This document shows, in pieces, positions 1 to 9,645 of a stretch of 64,000 bases of DNA. The notes below the pieces were generated by a model. The model had not been told where the DNA came from and made no database searches. It worked only from the letters and a program-made list of their open reading frames with translations. The stretch lies in NCBI GenBank assembly GCA_965203735.1, contig OZ241909.1, positions 1,798,001-1,862,000 of the forward strand, read 5' to 3'. Every line of letters starts with the position of its first letter. The first letter of the stretch is position 1. The translations under genes and the position numbers were made by a program. This DNA is from Bin55 sp965203735. Its GTDB lineage: Bacteria; Pseudomonadota; Gammaproteobacteria; Pseudomonadales; Azotimanducaceae.

Positions 1-1
1 C

Positions 2-217
2 GAACAGGGAGTAACCGTTCTACTTGTTGAACAAAACGCCAAGATGGCTCTGGAGTTGGCAGACTACGGTTACATCATGGAGAACGGTAGAGTCGTGATG
101 GAGGATACCTGTGAGAGATTGTCCCAAGCTACTGATGTTCAAGAGTTCTATCTAGGAATGAAGGACAAGGGAGTGCGGGGCCAACGCCGATGGAAACAAA
201 GGAAGACATGGCGATGA
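2..217 (+). CDS. Liv-type ABC transporter ATP-binding protein, C-terminal end (partial)
   Basis: The reading frame is open from the window edge and ends at TGA 215-217. The visible 71 residues contain the end of an ABC ATPase: VTVLLVEQNAKMALE is the post-Walker B beta strand and H-loop region as found in LivF proteins (with the usual Gln-Asn after VE), followed by DYGYIMENGRVV. The basic tail (RGQRRWKQRKTWR) is like that of Liv ATPases encoded next to acyl-CoA synthetases. The stop overlaps the ATG at 214 of the ligase gene as ATGA, so the two are probably translationally coupled. With the lipoprotein receptor two genes on, this is the end of an uptake operon for a branched-chain amino acid or carboxylate-type substrate; the substrate is unknown. 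Confidence 0.85.
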   Translation, partial: EQGVTVLLVEQNAKMALELADYGYIMENGRVVMEDTCERLSQATDVQEFYLGMKDKGVRGQRRWKQRKTWR

Positions 218-2040
218 CCGAAGAGGTTAAACCGAAAGTGGAGGAATCGGTTCCACAGCTGTTTCAGCGCAAAGTAGACAAACTATCAGAAAAAGTAGTG
301 ATTCGAGAGAAGGACTTTGGAATATGGAACGAATACACTTGGTCCGATTGGGGTGAGCAGGCTCAACTCATTGGTCTGGGTCTCAAGGCTCTAGGACTTC
401 AGAGGGGAGACACCGTTTCGATAGCCTCAGAAGTGAACAAGGAGTGGATGTATGCAGACTTGGGCTCTATATGTATCGGGGCAGTGTGCAATGGCGTATA
501 TCCTACCGACGCTCCAAATCAGGTGGAATACCTGATCAACGACAGTGAAACCAAGTTCTATTTCGCGGAAGACGAAGAACAGCTAGACAAAGTTCTTCAG
601 ATTCGAGAACAGGTTCCTACGCTCGAGAAGGTCATTGTTTTTGACATGGAAGGTCTCAGAAACCTTGATGACGACCTATGTATGTCGCTTGAAGCACTTT
701 GCGAACTAGGGAGCCAATATCGGACGGAACACCCTGATGCGTGGTCGGAAGAAATCCAGGCTTCAGATATCGACGATCTCATGATCTTGACGTACACCTC
801 GGGCACCACAGGTCCACCCAAGGGTGCAATGATCACCCAACGCAACATGCGATTCATGATGAATTGCGCTCAAGACTGTTTCTCAATGAGTTCCAATGAT
901 CGACAACTCGGGTTCCTTCCGTTGGCGCACATTGCTGGACGCATGTTCTATGTCTTCTCGGTTATCCAGGCAGAGTCCGAAGTACATTTAGTGGAGAGCT
1001 TAGAGACCATGAACAACGACATCCAAGAAGTGGAGCCGACCGCCCACTTCGCGGTCCCCAGAGTTTGGGAAAAACAATATTCGGCAATCACAATCATGCG
1101 GAAGGACTCGACAGCTCTCGGGCGGTGGGCGTATGACCAAGCCATCCGTGTCGGCTATCGTCGCGCCTCCTTTCTGAAGGAATCGAAGAAGATTCCTCTG
1201 GGTCTCGCAATTTACTATGCATTCTTTAATTTTGCTGTGTTGCGAAACGTTCGCCGCGCACTTGGAATTGATCAATGCCGGTGGCTCGCTACCGCGGCTG
1301 CGCCCATTGCTCCAGATTTAATCGAATGGTATTGGGCGCTAGGAAGACCGATGTACGAGCTGTACGGTCAGACTGAATGTACTGGACTCGCTACCTGCAA
1401 TGTGGAATCCGCCCATCGAATAGGTAGTGTTGGTAGAACGATCAAGGATGTGGAGGTCGAGCTCTCGGAAGACGACGAGATTCTCATTCGCAGCCCTGGT
1501 GTAATCCGCGGCTACTGGAAGCAGCCGGAAAAGACTGCTGACACGATTCGGCAGGGTTGGTTATATACGGGCGACGTAGGCAGGATCGATGACGATGGCT
1601 ATGTGTACATCGTGGATCGAATGAAAGACATCTTGATCACCGCCGGTGGCAAGAACATCACTCCAAGTGAGATAGAGAATCAGCTGAAGTTCTCACCCTA
1701 CATCACGGATGCCGTCGTCGTCGGCGATCGTCGACCTTACCTAACATGTCTAATCATGATCGATCATGAGAATGTGACGCACTTTGCTCAAGACAATGAC
1801 GTGCCGTTCACGAACTACACGAGCCTGTGTCATACTACGGAAGTAACTGACTTGATTGGTAAGGAAGTTGATCGGGTCAATTCGATGTTCGCACAGGTCG
1901 AAACAATCAAGAAGTTCCGATTGATAGACCAGCTGCTGGATGCGGAGGACGAAGAGCTCACTCCTACGCAGAAGCTCAAACGCAAAGTCGTGAACGAAAA
2001 ATACAGTGGCCTGATCAACGAAATGTACTCTGGAGGTTGA
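214..2040 (+). CDS. AMP-dependent acyl-CoA synthetase (long-chain FadD15/FACL type)
   Basis: This enzyme activates a carboxylic acid to its acyl-CoA through an acyl-adenylate. The family P-loop motif YTSGTTGPPKG lies near residues 194-204, YELYGQTEC is the adenine-binding motif, and WLYTGDVGRIDDDGY followed by DRMKDILITAGGKN gives the hinge and C-terminal lid. The length of about 608 residues matches the FACL group (about 600). An in-frame ATG at 190 exists, but the ATG at 214 overlaps the preceding stop as ATGA and has AAAGGA 198-203 upstream, so 214 is preferred. Its place between a Liv ATPase and a Liv receptor suggests the imported carboxylate is CoA-activated on entry. That is inference; the acyl chain preference cannot be read from sequence. 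Confidence 0.92.
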   Translation: MTEEVKPKVEESVPQLFQRKVDKLSEKVVIREKDFGIWNEYTWSDWGEQAQLIGLGLKALGLQRGDTVSIASEVNKEWMYADLGSICIGAVCNGVYPTDAPNQVEYLINDSETKFYFAEDEEQLDKVLQIREQVPTLEKVIVFDMEGLRNLDDDLCMSLEALCELGSQYRTEHPDAWSEEIQASDIDDLMILTYTSGTTGPPKGAMITQRNMRFMMNCAQDCFSMSSNDRQLGFLPLAHIAGRMFYVFSVIQAESEVHLVESLETMNNDIQEVEPTAHFAVPRVWEKQYSAITIMRKDSTALGRWAYDQAIRVGYRRASFLKESKKIPLGLAIYYAFFNFAVLRNVRRALGIDQCRWLATAAAPIAPDLIEWYWALGRPMYELYGQTECTGLATCNVESAHRIGSVGRTIKDVEVELSEDDEILIRSPGVIRGYWKQPEKTADTIRQGWLYTGDVGRIDDDGYVYIVDRMKDILITAGGKNITPSEIENQLKFSPYITDAVVVGDRRPYLTCLIMIDHENVTHFAQDNDVPFTNYTSLCHTTEVTDLIGKEVDRVNSMFAQVETIKKFRLIDQLLDAEDEELTPTQKLKRKVVNEKYSGLINEMYSGG

Positions 2041-2044
2041 AGAA

Positions 2045-3244
2045 ATGCGTAAATCCTTGCTTGCGATAGCAACAGCTTTAGTGGTGTTCTTGATTGTCGG
2101 TTGCGCTCCTCAGTCGACTAGCTCCTCGACAGGAAAGTCTGTCCAAGGTGTAACAGACGACGAAATTCTGTTTGGTTCCCACACAGATTTAACTGGACCA
2201 ATAGCCTTCTATGGAGCAGATTCCGTGAACGGTGCGCGCATGAGATTTGAGGAAGCGAATGAGAAAGGCGGCGTACATGGGAGAGAAATCCGTTTCGTTG
2301 TCGAAGATACTCGATATGAGGTACCCAACACAATTCGAGCTGTGGACAAACTCATAAATCTCGACAAGATTTTTGCTATGTACCTCGCATTGGGTACTCC
2401 AAATAATCTCGCGGTCATGGACGACCTATTCGACGCAGGAATACCGAACCTCTTTCCCATAACCGGTTCTGTGCAGATGGCAGAGCCTCATATGAAGCTC
2501 ATGTTCACGCAACGTGGGATCTATTACTACGAGATACGAGCAGCTCTGCGGTACTTTGTAGAGAACAAAGGCAGGTCGACGCCTTGTGTCGCACATGTCG
2601 ACAACGACTTTGGAAAAGAAATCTTGGATGGAGCTGAAGACCAAGCGGCCGAAATGGAATTGGAAATCGCTGCAGTAACTGCGCACAAGAGCACAGAGAC
2701 AGAATTCACTGCATCTGTGCTTAGGCTACGCGACGCAGGATGTGACTTGGTACTAATGGGAACCGTGGCAACTGATACGATCGGTATTCTCACAATTGCC
2801 AAGGAAATCGGCTGGGAAGATGTGGATTTTGTTGGCTCGAATGCCGGAGCTCCGTCCGTAATTGCGGAACTGGAAAGTGGAGCAGGCGAAGGCTACTACG
2901 CGTTCATTCATTCTCTTCGCATCTATCCGGACACTGAGACAAACCAAGAAGCAGTGGATTGGTTCAACCGATATACGGAGATCTACGGCCACGAACCCGA
3001 CGTAACTGGAATGGAAGGATACAGAGGCGCAGATTTGATCGTGATTGCGTTGGAGAAAGCTGGTCGGGATCTGACGAGAGAGAAATTTGTGGAAGCATTG
3101 GAATCCATAGGCGAATACGAAGACATCTTTGGCTACACATTGCACTTTTCGCCCGAAAACCACAATGGAGTGAAGGAATCCGTGCTCGGGGTGATTGAAA
3201 ACGGAAGATGGGTAGCTTCTGACGAGAGCATCTTGATCAATTAA
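2045..3244 (+). CDS. Liv-type ABC transporter substrate-binding lipoprotein
   Basis: A periplasmic receptor of the LivJ/AmiC-like family (type I periplasmic binding fold). The N-terminus has a short basic start, a hydrophobic stretch and the lipobox IVGC with the lipidated Cys at residue 20. The mature part begins with ILFGSHTDLTGPIAFYG, which is characteristic of Leu/Ile/Val and amide or aromatic-acid receptors, and the total of 399 residues is normal. GGAGG at 2031-2035 lies inside the end of the ligase gene, with 4 bp between stop and start, so the genes are co-transcribed. It delivers substrate to the Liv permease and ATPases encoded upstream of the window. The ligand could be an amino acid, amide or aromatic carboxylate; the neighbouring CoA ligase favours a carboxylate. 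Confidence 0.9.
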   Translation: MRKSLLAIATALVVFLIVGCAPQSTSSSTGKSVQGVTDDEILFGSHTDLTGPIAFYGADSVNGARMRFEEANEKGGVHGREIRFVVEDTRYEVPNTIRAVDKLINLDKIFAMYLALGTPNNLAVMDDLFDAGIPNLFPITGSVQMAEPHMKLMFTQRGIYYYEIRAALRYFVENKGRSTPCVAHVDNDFGKEILDGAEDQAAEMELEIAAVTAHKSTETEFTASVLRLRDAGCDLVLMGTVATDTIGILTIAKEIGWEDVDFVGSNAGAPSVIAELESGAGEGYYAFIHSLRIYPDTETNQEAVDWFNRYTEIYGHEPDVTGMEGYRGADLIVIALEKAGRDLTREKFVEALESIGEYEDIFGYTLHFSPENHNGVKESVLGVIENGRWVASDESILIN

Positions 3245-3314
3245 GACTTGCCCTGCGGACCTGCGAAATCTCTCTTGATTGCCGATTCTTAGGTGTGACT
3301 GAAGAATTGCTCCG

Positions 3315-4205
3315 GTGAACGATCAAGAGTTGCTAGAACGCGTCGCAAACATCAGAGTGTGGCAGCAATTCGATCAGAGAGCACCCCACAAGCCATTACT
3401 CATCCTCTGCGCTCTCGGGCGACTTCGCCATCGCTCAAATCGACTAGTTGCATATTCAGACATTGAGCACACGTTGACGGAACTTCTAGAGCTGTTCGGT
3501 CCTCCTCGCAGGAGTCACCATCCCGACCAACCTTTCAAACGGTTGCCTGGAGACAATCTGTGGGAACTGCAGCTTCCGGCCGAATTGGCCGGAAGACCTT
3601 CCACATCTCTCACTCTAACTGAATTACGTAAGTTCAATGTGGCGGGAGGGTTTCCACAGGAAATATACGACTACTTGTCCAATCGAAATGACTTGGTTGA
3701 ATCGATTGCTTCTAGACTTCTGACTACTAATTTCCCGACTACCTATCACGATGAGATCCGTAGGATGGTTGGCTTGGACGCGGAAGAGACGACTGTTGTA
3801 ACAAAGAAGAGTGTGCGAGATCCGCAATTTAGGGAAAACGTTCTTCGCGCCTATGGTCGCGAGTGTTGTGTCTGCGGATCCAATCTTCGACTGGATAATT
3901 CACTATTCGACTTGGAAGCGGCTCACATCATGTGGCATTCGCATGGAGGACCCGATGAAATCAACAATGGACTTGCACTGTGCGGATTTCATCACAAGGC
4001 ATTTGATCGAGGTGCTTGGGGATTGCAACCATCGGACTATTCCATTCAAGTGTCTTCGGAACTCAATGGAAGCAGCCAAGCGATGGACATGCTCTTGGAC
4101 TTTGAAGGCAAGAATCTTCGATTACCTAGAAAGTCCTCATTCCATCCAGACAGCGAGTTTATTCAGTGGCATCGCCGAGAAGTCTTCCGGGATGCGCTGG
4201 TGTGA
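3315..4205 (+). CDS. HNH endonuclease with N-terminal sulfur-binding-like domain (type IV restriction, phosphorothioate-DNA type)
   Basis: Starts at GTG 3315. Residues 1-130 carry the pattern RVWQQFDQRAPHKPLLILCALGRL-like (RAPHKP at 22-27) and GPPRRSHHPDQPF (62-74), which I recognise from phosphorothioate-DNA restriction enzymes that read the Dnd sulfur modification. Residues 165-235 are an HNH module: zinc pair CVC (185-187) after ECC, AAH at 202-204, an NN pair at 217-218, then CGFHHKAFD at 223-231. Such proteins cut foreign sulfur-modified DNA and protect a host that lacks the modification; no dnd genes are visible here. It stands alone, after the Liv operon and convergent with the Gfo/Idh gene. 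The family SBD loop is usually YHPxxPF, so His in place of Tyr at residue 68 or 69 may matter. Nuclease assignment is firm; specificity is inferred. Confidence 0.85.
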   Translation: MNDQELLERVANIRVWQQFDQRAPHKPLLILCALGRLRHRSNRLVAYSDIEHTLTELLELFGPPRRSHHPDQPFKRLPGDNLWELQLPAELAGRPSTSLTLTELRKFNVAGGFPQEIYDYLSNRNDLVESIASRLLTTNFPTTYHDEIRRMVGLDAEETTVVTKKSVRDPQFRENVLRAYGRECCVCGSNLRLDNSLFDLEAAHIMWHSHGGPDEINNGLALCGFHHKAFDRGAWGLQPSDYSIQVSSELNGSSQAMDMLLDFEGKNLRLPRKSSFHPDSEFIQWHRREVFRDALV

Positions 4206-4213
4206 AGGAGACT

Positions 4214-4228
4214 AGAAGCCGAGCTTCT
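4214..4228. terminator. Short hairpin between convergent genes
   Basis: AGAAGC, loop CGA, GCTTCT forms a perfect 6-bp stem between the HNH stop (4205) and the stop of the convergent Gfo/Idh gene (4228-4230). It could serve as a weak bidirectional terminator; there is no clear U-tract on the plus strand. Confidence 0.35.
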
Positions 4229-5223
4229 TACGACTTTGTGCTGCGTCTCGGCTCAAGACCCGCGGATATATAAGCTGCGTCGATCAATTCCATTTGCTTT
4301 ATTGCATCTTCAGCATCCGTTGGCAGTTTGGTCCCATTCCTCACAGCATCGACAAAAGCCTCCAGTTGATACGAATATGTAGGTCTTCGGGTTAGCTCTT
4401 CGTCGCGAATCTTTTCGCCGTTGCTAGTTAACTCAATCTTGTTCCCGTGCTGCGGTACGAGAGGGTTTTGCACACGAAGGGTTCCGTTTTCGCCGGTCAC
4501 CAAGAGGTATGCACTGAATCCAGGATCACACATAGACCCGATAGTGTGTGCCTCTACACCATCACTAAACATCATGCTCACTTCAAGCTTCATGTCCACC
4601 TGCGGGTTGCCTGTGGTGGCTTCTGCCGCAGTTACCTTGGGCTCTTCGCGCATGATGTGTCGAACCCACGATATGGGGTAGCAACCCATGTCCATGGTTG
4701 CACCTCCGCCCGTTTCATAGTGCATGCGAATGTTCTCTGCATTGGGGGTACCAACGGTAAATTCGGCATGCAACTCATTAATTTTGCCCAGCACACCGGA
4801 ATCGAAGATTTCAATCGCTGTCAGGAAAACCGGGTGATATCGATAGTGGAAGGCTTCAATGAGCACCAGACCAGTTTCTTCCGCAACTTGAGCCATTTCC
4901 CTTGCTTCGTCGGCATTCATCGAAAAGGACTTCTCGCACAGCACATGCTTGCCTGCTCGGAGAGCTTTGATTGAGTATTCGTGGTGCAGGTGAATCGGAA
5001 GAGGGTTGTAGATGATGTCAAGTGTTGAATCTGAGATCACATCATCGTAAGTGTCATGAACAGTCGGTATGTCAAAACGTTGCGCAAATGCGTTCGCCCG
5101 AGACTTGTCTCGAGCTGCGACTGCGATAACTTCAACGTCTTCGTTTTCACTTGCGGGAGCCATTAGTGCAGCTGGAGTGATACCCGCGGCCCCTAAGGTT
5201 CCAATTCTTAGCGGTTCTGACAT
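4228..5223 (-). CDS. Gfo/Idh/MocA-family NAD(P)-dependent oxidoreductase
   Basis: A 331-residue protein of normal family length. The N-terminal Rossmann fold shows IGTLGAAGITP in place of the usual GxGxxG, followed by VIAVAARDKSRANAFAQRF, as seen in trans-1,2-dihydrodiol dehydrogenase-like members. CEKSFSMN contains the conserved EKP-type lysine, with Ser replacing Pro. The C-terminal alpha/beta domain includes GGGATMDMGCYPI with the cysteine and downstream residues typical of the substrate site. Members oxidise or reduce sugars, inositols and related diols in the cytoplasm. The substrate is not deducible, as the gene has no obvious operon partner; its start lies beside a 340-bp non-coding stretch. 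Confidence 0.9.
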   Translation of the reverse strand: MSEPLRIGTLGAAGITPAALMAPASENEDVEVIAVAARDKSRANAFAQRFDIPTVHDTYDDVISDSTLDIIYNPLPIHLHHEYSIKALRAGKHVLCEKSFSMNADEAREMAQVAEETGLVLIEAFHYRYHPVFLTAIEIFDSGVLGKINELHAEFTVGTPNAENIRMHYETGGGATMDMGCYPISWVRHIMREEPKVTAAEATTGNPQVDMKLEVSMMFSDGVEAHTIGSMCDPGFSAYLLVTGENGTLRVQNPLVPQHGNKIELTSNGEKIRDEELTRRPTYSYQLEAFVDAVRNGTKLPTDAEDAIKQMELIDAAYISAGLEPRRSTKS

Positions 5224-5563
5224 TTCGTATTTCCTGTTGGGTGGTAGATCTTGCGGCTCCTAAGTGTCATTCAATTGAAGAAGTAACACTTGAATTTGCC
5301 TTCGGAACGAATGCGCTGGAAGAGACGGTTCCCGTGAGAATTTCGAAAGTATATTGAGATCGAGTTACAGGCCAATTACTGGCACTAGGATTTGCTTGAT
5401 TTCGCTAGAGAGTTTCCAATCGATTCATCCATAGCACTAAATGCAGGATTGAGCTATTTATTCACGGATGTCTTGTCGTGTAATGATTGTTTCTTCTTGA
5501 CACACCGCCAATGCATCAAGCTACGAACGAGCAGCTGTTCCTTAGACTATTTCTAAACGAGAA
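5224..5563. other. Non-coding stretch between minus-strand genes
   Basis: About 340 bases downstream of the repeat-protein gene and upstream of the Gfo/Idh gene. No ORF with coding character, tRNA-like cloverleaf or strong hairpin was seen. It presumably holds the Gfo/Idh promoter. Confidence 0.4.
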
Positions 5564-8266
5564 CTACTGCTTCTTGGAATCGAAGGAGATGTTGAGTCCC
5601 TCAATTGAGGCGTCGAGTGAGATTTCCTTTTGAAGATCGCCAAGTCCTGGAATGTACAAACTAAGTTCGTATTCGTCTGGTACTAGCTGCTCAATAACAA
5701 ATCCTCCTCCTTCTTCTACCTGAACACTCCTGACCCTTGCCCCGTCAGACTGCCGAAGTACGGAAATGAACGCTCCATCTGCGCGAATAGACGGATCCAC
5801 TCTTCCAGAAATCTGAAGCGATCCCTGTGGTATTGGTTCCAATGTCACGTAGTGACCTTCTATCGATGAACCAACGCTGAGAGTCTCTCGGTAGGCGACA
5901 AATCCCTCAACGATCACGGATAGCGAATAGCGTCCAGTTGGAAGGCCCTTAAAAGAAAACTGGCCTTGATCGTCAGCTGCTAGCTGCTGAGACTTGTTCA
6001 CACGTGACGAACTAATGGAGACAATTCCGTCGATTGCATCATCGATTGGATGAATCGTTCCTGAGACAGAATACGAGCCACTTTGAGTAATTGTCCTTCT
6101 AGAACCTCCCAAAGAAATACCCAGTTGAGTGTCTCCCTGTACGACAATTTCCTGACTCGGTCCCAGTTGTCCACGTAGTTCGCTCAGGAGGTTATAGCTT
6201 CGCCGGTAGGCTGCAACTGAATAGACTCCGTCTTCTAGTCCTTGGATTTCGTAATTCCCGTCGTCATGTACCTCGCTCCATCCCGTTGTCGAGGCATCCT
6301 CTCTTGGTGTAGCCCGCACTCGAATTTCATGATTCTCGTACGCACCGCTTGTTACCGAACCGTACAGACGCGATTCTCCGGGAAAAATCAATTCAACATA
6401 TGCTTCACCGTCTTCGCCTCGTATCTCAAACGCCTTATCAATTTCGCGGTTTGTATCCGACGTTGCGTATACCAAGTACTTGCCTGGTGGCACACCTTCG
6501 ACTAGGAAGTCGCCGTTGCCCCATCTAGACCCATTACGAATCGGTTGATCCCAAGGATCGGTAATTCTTAATAAGACCTCTTCTCCGGCTTGAAGTCCTT
6601 CAATGACACCAGACAACCTCCCTCTGCTATCCACAGTCAACGTCAAGTTCACGGTCTCGCCTTCTTGCAAACTGACTTTCTCGGTGTTGGACTGGCCGAA
6701 CTTTGTGTACGCATAGACCTCGAAAGAACCAGGCAAAACTCCTCGATCAAAAGTCCCGTCTTCGTTGTTCCCGTGTCCTGCTCCACCTCCCGCATCAGAA
6801 TTGATTTGAACCATGCCACTTACCGGTTCGCCATAATTCGTTTGAACGATGCCTCGAATTCTCGTTCGACTTGGTTGAAAAGGACTCAAAGGGATATCGA
6901 GCGACTCCAATTCTCCATTCACAACGATTGTCGGCCCTTCGTACCCCGGTGCATAGACCGAGAGCTTGACATCTTCAAACGGTAACGGTCCGATCGAGAA
7001 TGTCCCTTCGTCGTCAGTTGTTGCTTTGATGGTTTGCGCAAAGTACCTAATCTGGAGTCCCTCAGATCCGAAGACTCGTTCACCAGGATCCATGAACTGG
7101 GAGAGTTTGGCACCCGGAATTGACTCACCACTTGAAGCATCGTAAACCCTACCAGTCAGGATCTTGCCGGGTTCGAGTTCCACTGTTCCCAAGTCGTACT
7201 CAACACCTGCAACGAATGTAGCATCTTCCCAGTGATACACATAGCCGGGTGCTTCCACCGCAACGCTATGCGAGTTCGAGTCCACCATAACCGAGATTCG
7301 ACCTTCTGTCTCCTTATGTGGAAACTTCACACCCGAATGCTGACGACGCACATGTAAGATGAACTCGTCCAATGGATCTCCTGTCTTTGAATCTACTACC
7401 ATCCCAACGATGCGAGTCAAACGAGAGAGCCTTAGCACGATGTCGTGCTTTCCTGCTACGGTCTTTAAGTTTCGCGTAGATCCATTGGTGTTGTGTCTAG
7501 CAAAAAGATAAATGGACGTGCTCTTCAAAAAGGGTCCAAAGTCGAATGTTCCGTTCTTGTCGCTCGATGTCGAGAACCATCCGCCAAAAGAAACGTCAGC
7601 TGTCACCTCCGCATCGGAAACAGTCTCGCCTTCGTAGTCAACGACTCGCCCCGACACAAAACATATGTTGGTCAGGGAAAAGTTAACTGCGTTATCTTTG
7701 GAATCGATTTGCACTTCAAACGTCTCTAAAGGCAACTCGGCTCCAGGAACGATATCCACTGTGCATTCTCCGGTAGAAAGGCCTGAAATCACGAAATTTC
7801 CATCGGAATCGCTTTTCCACGTGGACCTAGCTTCATCAGGAATGGGTATCGAGGACAGATCATTGCATGAAATAGATAATTCGGCATCCGGAATTGGAAA
7901 CTCGTCCTCTGACAGGACAGTTCCCCGCAGACTTTGCCCCTTCGCGAAGTTGAGCACGACTTCGCTCGCCAAGTGATTCGAAGATATTCGCTTCATCAAA
8001 GGGATCGAGTCTTTCTGCAGTGCAAGAAGAAACACTTCCTCAAATTCTTGAGGGATACTTAGTTGGAACCCTTCTGTCTCTACCAAAGTCCAACTTAGCG
8101 CTCGCAAGCCCTCGGACGGAGGATTCGAGAAGAGTCCTATCCAAACTGGGTGGGATTTTTCATTGAATACTTCTATTCGACCTTCGATGGGAGATGTTTC
8201 CTCACCTTGAACCTGAACGGAGAGCAGGACGAGAATTGGAACGAGAATTGCTAGAAGTCGGTTCAT
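5564..8266 (-). CDS. Secreted multi-repeat protein with carboxypeptidase-regulatory-like (transthyretin-like) domains
   Basis: The frame is open from 8323, but the ATG at 8266 begins a typical signal peptide (MNRLLAILVPILVLLSVQVQG), so 8266 is preferred, giving 900 residues. The mature protein is a chain of beta-sandwich repeats with the recurring pattern 'G.V.d..g.pi.dA.v......g...t..dG.F.i..l..g.y.l.v'. Examples are LRGTVLSEDEFPIPDAEL, SGRVVDYEGETVSDAEV and RIRGIVQTNYGEPVSG. I count roughly eight or nine units. Such repeats bind nothing specific by themselves and usually form extracellular stalks or scaffold modules; no catalytic peptidase domain is present. No sorting signal or membrane anchor is seen at the C-terminus. 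The biological role is unknown. Confidence 0.85.
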   Translation of the reverse strand: MNRLLAILVPILVLLSVQVQGEETSPIEGRIEVFNEKSHPVWIGLFSNPPSEGLRALSWTLVETEGFQLSIPQEFEEVFLLALQKDSIPLMKRISSNHLASEVVLNFAKGQSLRGTVLSEDEFPIPDAELSISCNDLSSIPIPDEARSTWKSDSDGNFVISGLSTGECTVDIVPGAELPLETFEVQIDSKDNAVNFSLTNICFVSGRVVDYEGETVSDAEVTADVSFGGWFSTSSDKNGTFDFGPFLKSTSIYLFARHNTNGSTRNLKTVAGKHDIVLRLSRLTRIVGMVVDSKTGDPLDEFILHVRRQHSGVKFPHKETEGRISVMVDSNSHSVAVEAPGYVYHWEDATFVAGVEYDLGTVELEPGKILTGRVYDASSGESIPGAKLSQFMDPGERVFGSEGLQIRYFAQTIKATTDDEGTFSIGPLPFEDVKLSVYAPGYEGPTIVVNGELESLDIPLSPFQPSRTRIRGIVQTNYGEPVSGMVQINSDAGGGAGHGNNEDGTFDRGVLPGSFEVYAYTKFGQSNTEKVSLQEGETVNLTLTVDSRGRLSGVIEGLQAGEEVLLRITDPWDQPIRNGSRWGNGDFLVEGVPPGKYLVYATSDTNREIDKAFEIRGEDGEAYVELIFPGESRLYGSVTSGAYENHEIRVRATPREDASTTGWSEVHDDGNYEIQGLEDGVYSVAAYRRSYNLLSELRGQLGPSQEIVVQGDTQLGISLGGSRRTITQSGSYSVSGTIHPIDDAIDGIVSISSSRVNKSQQLAADDQGQFSFKGLPTGRYSLSVIVEGFVAYRETLSVGSSIEGHYVTLEPIPQGSLQISGRVDPSIRADGAFISVLRQSDGARVRSVQVEEGGGFVIEQLVPDEYELSLYIPGLGDLQKEISLDASIEGLNISFDSKKQ

Positions 8267-8599
8267 GGCGTAAGAAACTGAGTGAAGGTACAGTTGTTCA
8301 TGAAGTCTTCTCTTTTTTTGCATTTGGTTTGTCTCGGCATCTTCAGTCCGTTCGCTGATGAATCGTTCAGTTCAGAATGTAGTGCGATTCAACTCTAGGT
8401 ATCCCACCGTTTGACCAACAATACCCCAGACTCGTTCAATTGTTGAGAATTTGCCACGGTTAAGTACTTTCATTTGAGTCTGATTCGATCCAGACTTTGG
8501 GTCGACAGTGGGATTCCAAAGATCGAGATTCACGGCTCAGGTGCGTAGTAAGTCTGTCCTAACAGCCCATACAATGGCTATTTTGCCGGTACGAGATAC

Positions 8600-9463
8600 A
8601 TGGTTGAAGAGAAAACTGTTAGCCCACTGTCAGGTTGGATTGCCTTACCTGCTTTTCTTCTCTTGATCGCTTTGTCGCTTTTGCCGATTGTCACGCTGAA
8701 TGTCGTTTTCATCCTCATCGGAGTTGTGGCGTTTTTCTTACTTTTGGTCTTTGGAATGCCCGGGTTCTTCACCGTTCAACCTAATGATGCAAGAGTTCTG
8801 CTGTTGTTCGGGAATTACGTGGGTTCTGTGCGGACTTCCGGGTTCCATTGGGTCAATCCGTTCTATAGTAAGAATTTCATTAGTCTCCGAGTGCGAAATT
8901 TCCAGACGGGCGAGGGAGCGATTTCTAAGGTCAATGATCGGGATGGAAATCCAATAGAAATTTCCGCGGTAGTGGCGTGGAAGGTGGTTGATACTGCGAA
9001 AGCAAGCTTTGAAGTCATTGATTTCGAAAACTATGTTGAGATACAGAGTGATGCGGCTCTGCGCAATCTCGCAACGAGGCATCCGTACGACTCTCCGGGA
9101 GATGCCGAGATCTCACTGCGTCGCAGCACCGACGAAATTTCTAGTCAGTTGCGCGAAGACATTCAAGATCGACTGGAAAAAGCAGGTGTCTTGGTAGAAG
9201 AAGCGCGGATCAGCCACTTGGCATATGCGCAAGAAATAGCTGCGGCAATGCTTCAGCGACAGCAAGCCCAAGCGGTTGTGGATGCCCGTGCTCGGATTGT
9301 TGAAGGTGCTGTCGGAATGGTCAAGAGTGCACTGGAATCGATTTCAGCCGACGACATGGTGCAACTGTCTGAAGAACGCAAAGCCGCAATGGTCGCCAAT
9401 CTGCTTGTGGTTTTGTGCTCGCACAATAGTCCTCAACCTGTTGTAAATACAGGATCTCAGTAA
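8600..9463 (+). CDS. SPFH/band-7 (stomatin-prohibitin-like) membrane protein
   Basis: A 287-residue protein. Two adjacent hydrophobic segments at residues 13-55 are followed by a band-7 domain starting near residue 60 with TVQPNDARVLLLFGNYVGSVRTSGF, then a FISLRVRNFQT strand and a VNDRDGNPIEISAVVAWKV core, and a helical tail with YAQEIAAAMLQRQQAQAV. This is the arrangement of stomatin-like SPFH proteins, which oligomerise into membrane rings and organise membrane microdomains or regulate proteases. There is no NfeD partner next to it, unlike the slipin operons. It is flanked by non-coding DNA and seems monocistronic. Confidence 0.9.
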   Translation: MVEEKTVSPLSGWIALPAFLLLIALSLLPIVTLNVVFILIGVVAFFLLLVFGMPGFFTVQPNDARVLLLFGNYVGSVRTSGFHWVNPFYSKNFISLRVRNFQTGEGAISKVNDRDGNPIEISAVVAWKVVDTAKASFEVIDFENYVEIQSDAALRNLATRHPYDSPGDAEISLRRSTDEISSQLREDIQDRLEKAGVLVEEARISHLAYAQEIAAAMLQRQQAQAVVDARARIVEGAVGMVKSALESISADDMVQLSEERKAAMVANLLVVLCSHNSPQPVVNTGSQ

Positions 9464-9645
9464 TGTTCGGCACAATCAATGTGGCACTATCTGACAGAGT
9501 TGATTGAGACCGGATTACGTCTAGTTTCAAAAAACAGTCCGTTCAACACGAACTAACAGGCAAGTTTTTCGACAAACACTTCTGACTCAATCCAAGAAAA
9601 ATCTCAGTCAACTTCGAAGGTGATATTCGTGAAACCGAGGAGCTA

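Noticed and set aside
2753..3163. 136-codon frame antisense to the Liv receptor gene
   Set aside because: Shadow of a well-supported lipoprotein gene; no start signal or domain.
4447..4974. 175-codon plus-strand frame antisense to the Gfo/Idh gene
   Set aside because: Shadow of the oxidoreductase reading frame; its composition is Cys/His-rich and unlike real proteins.
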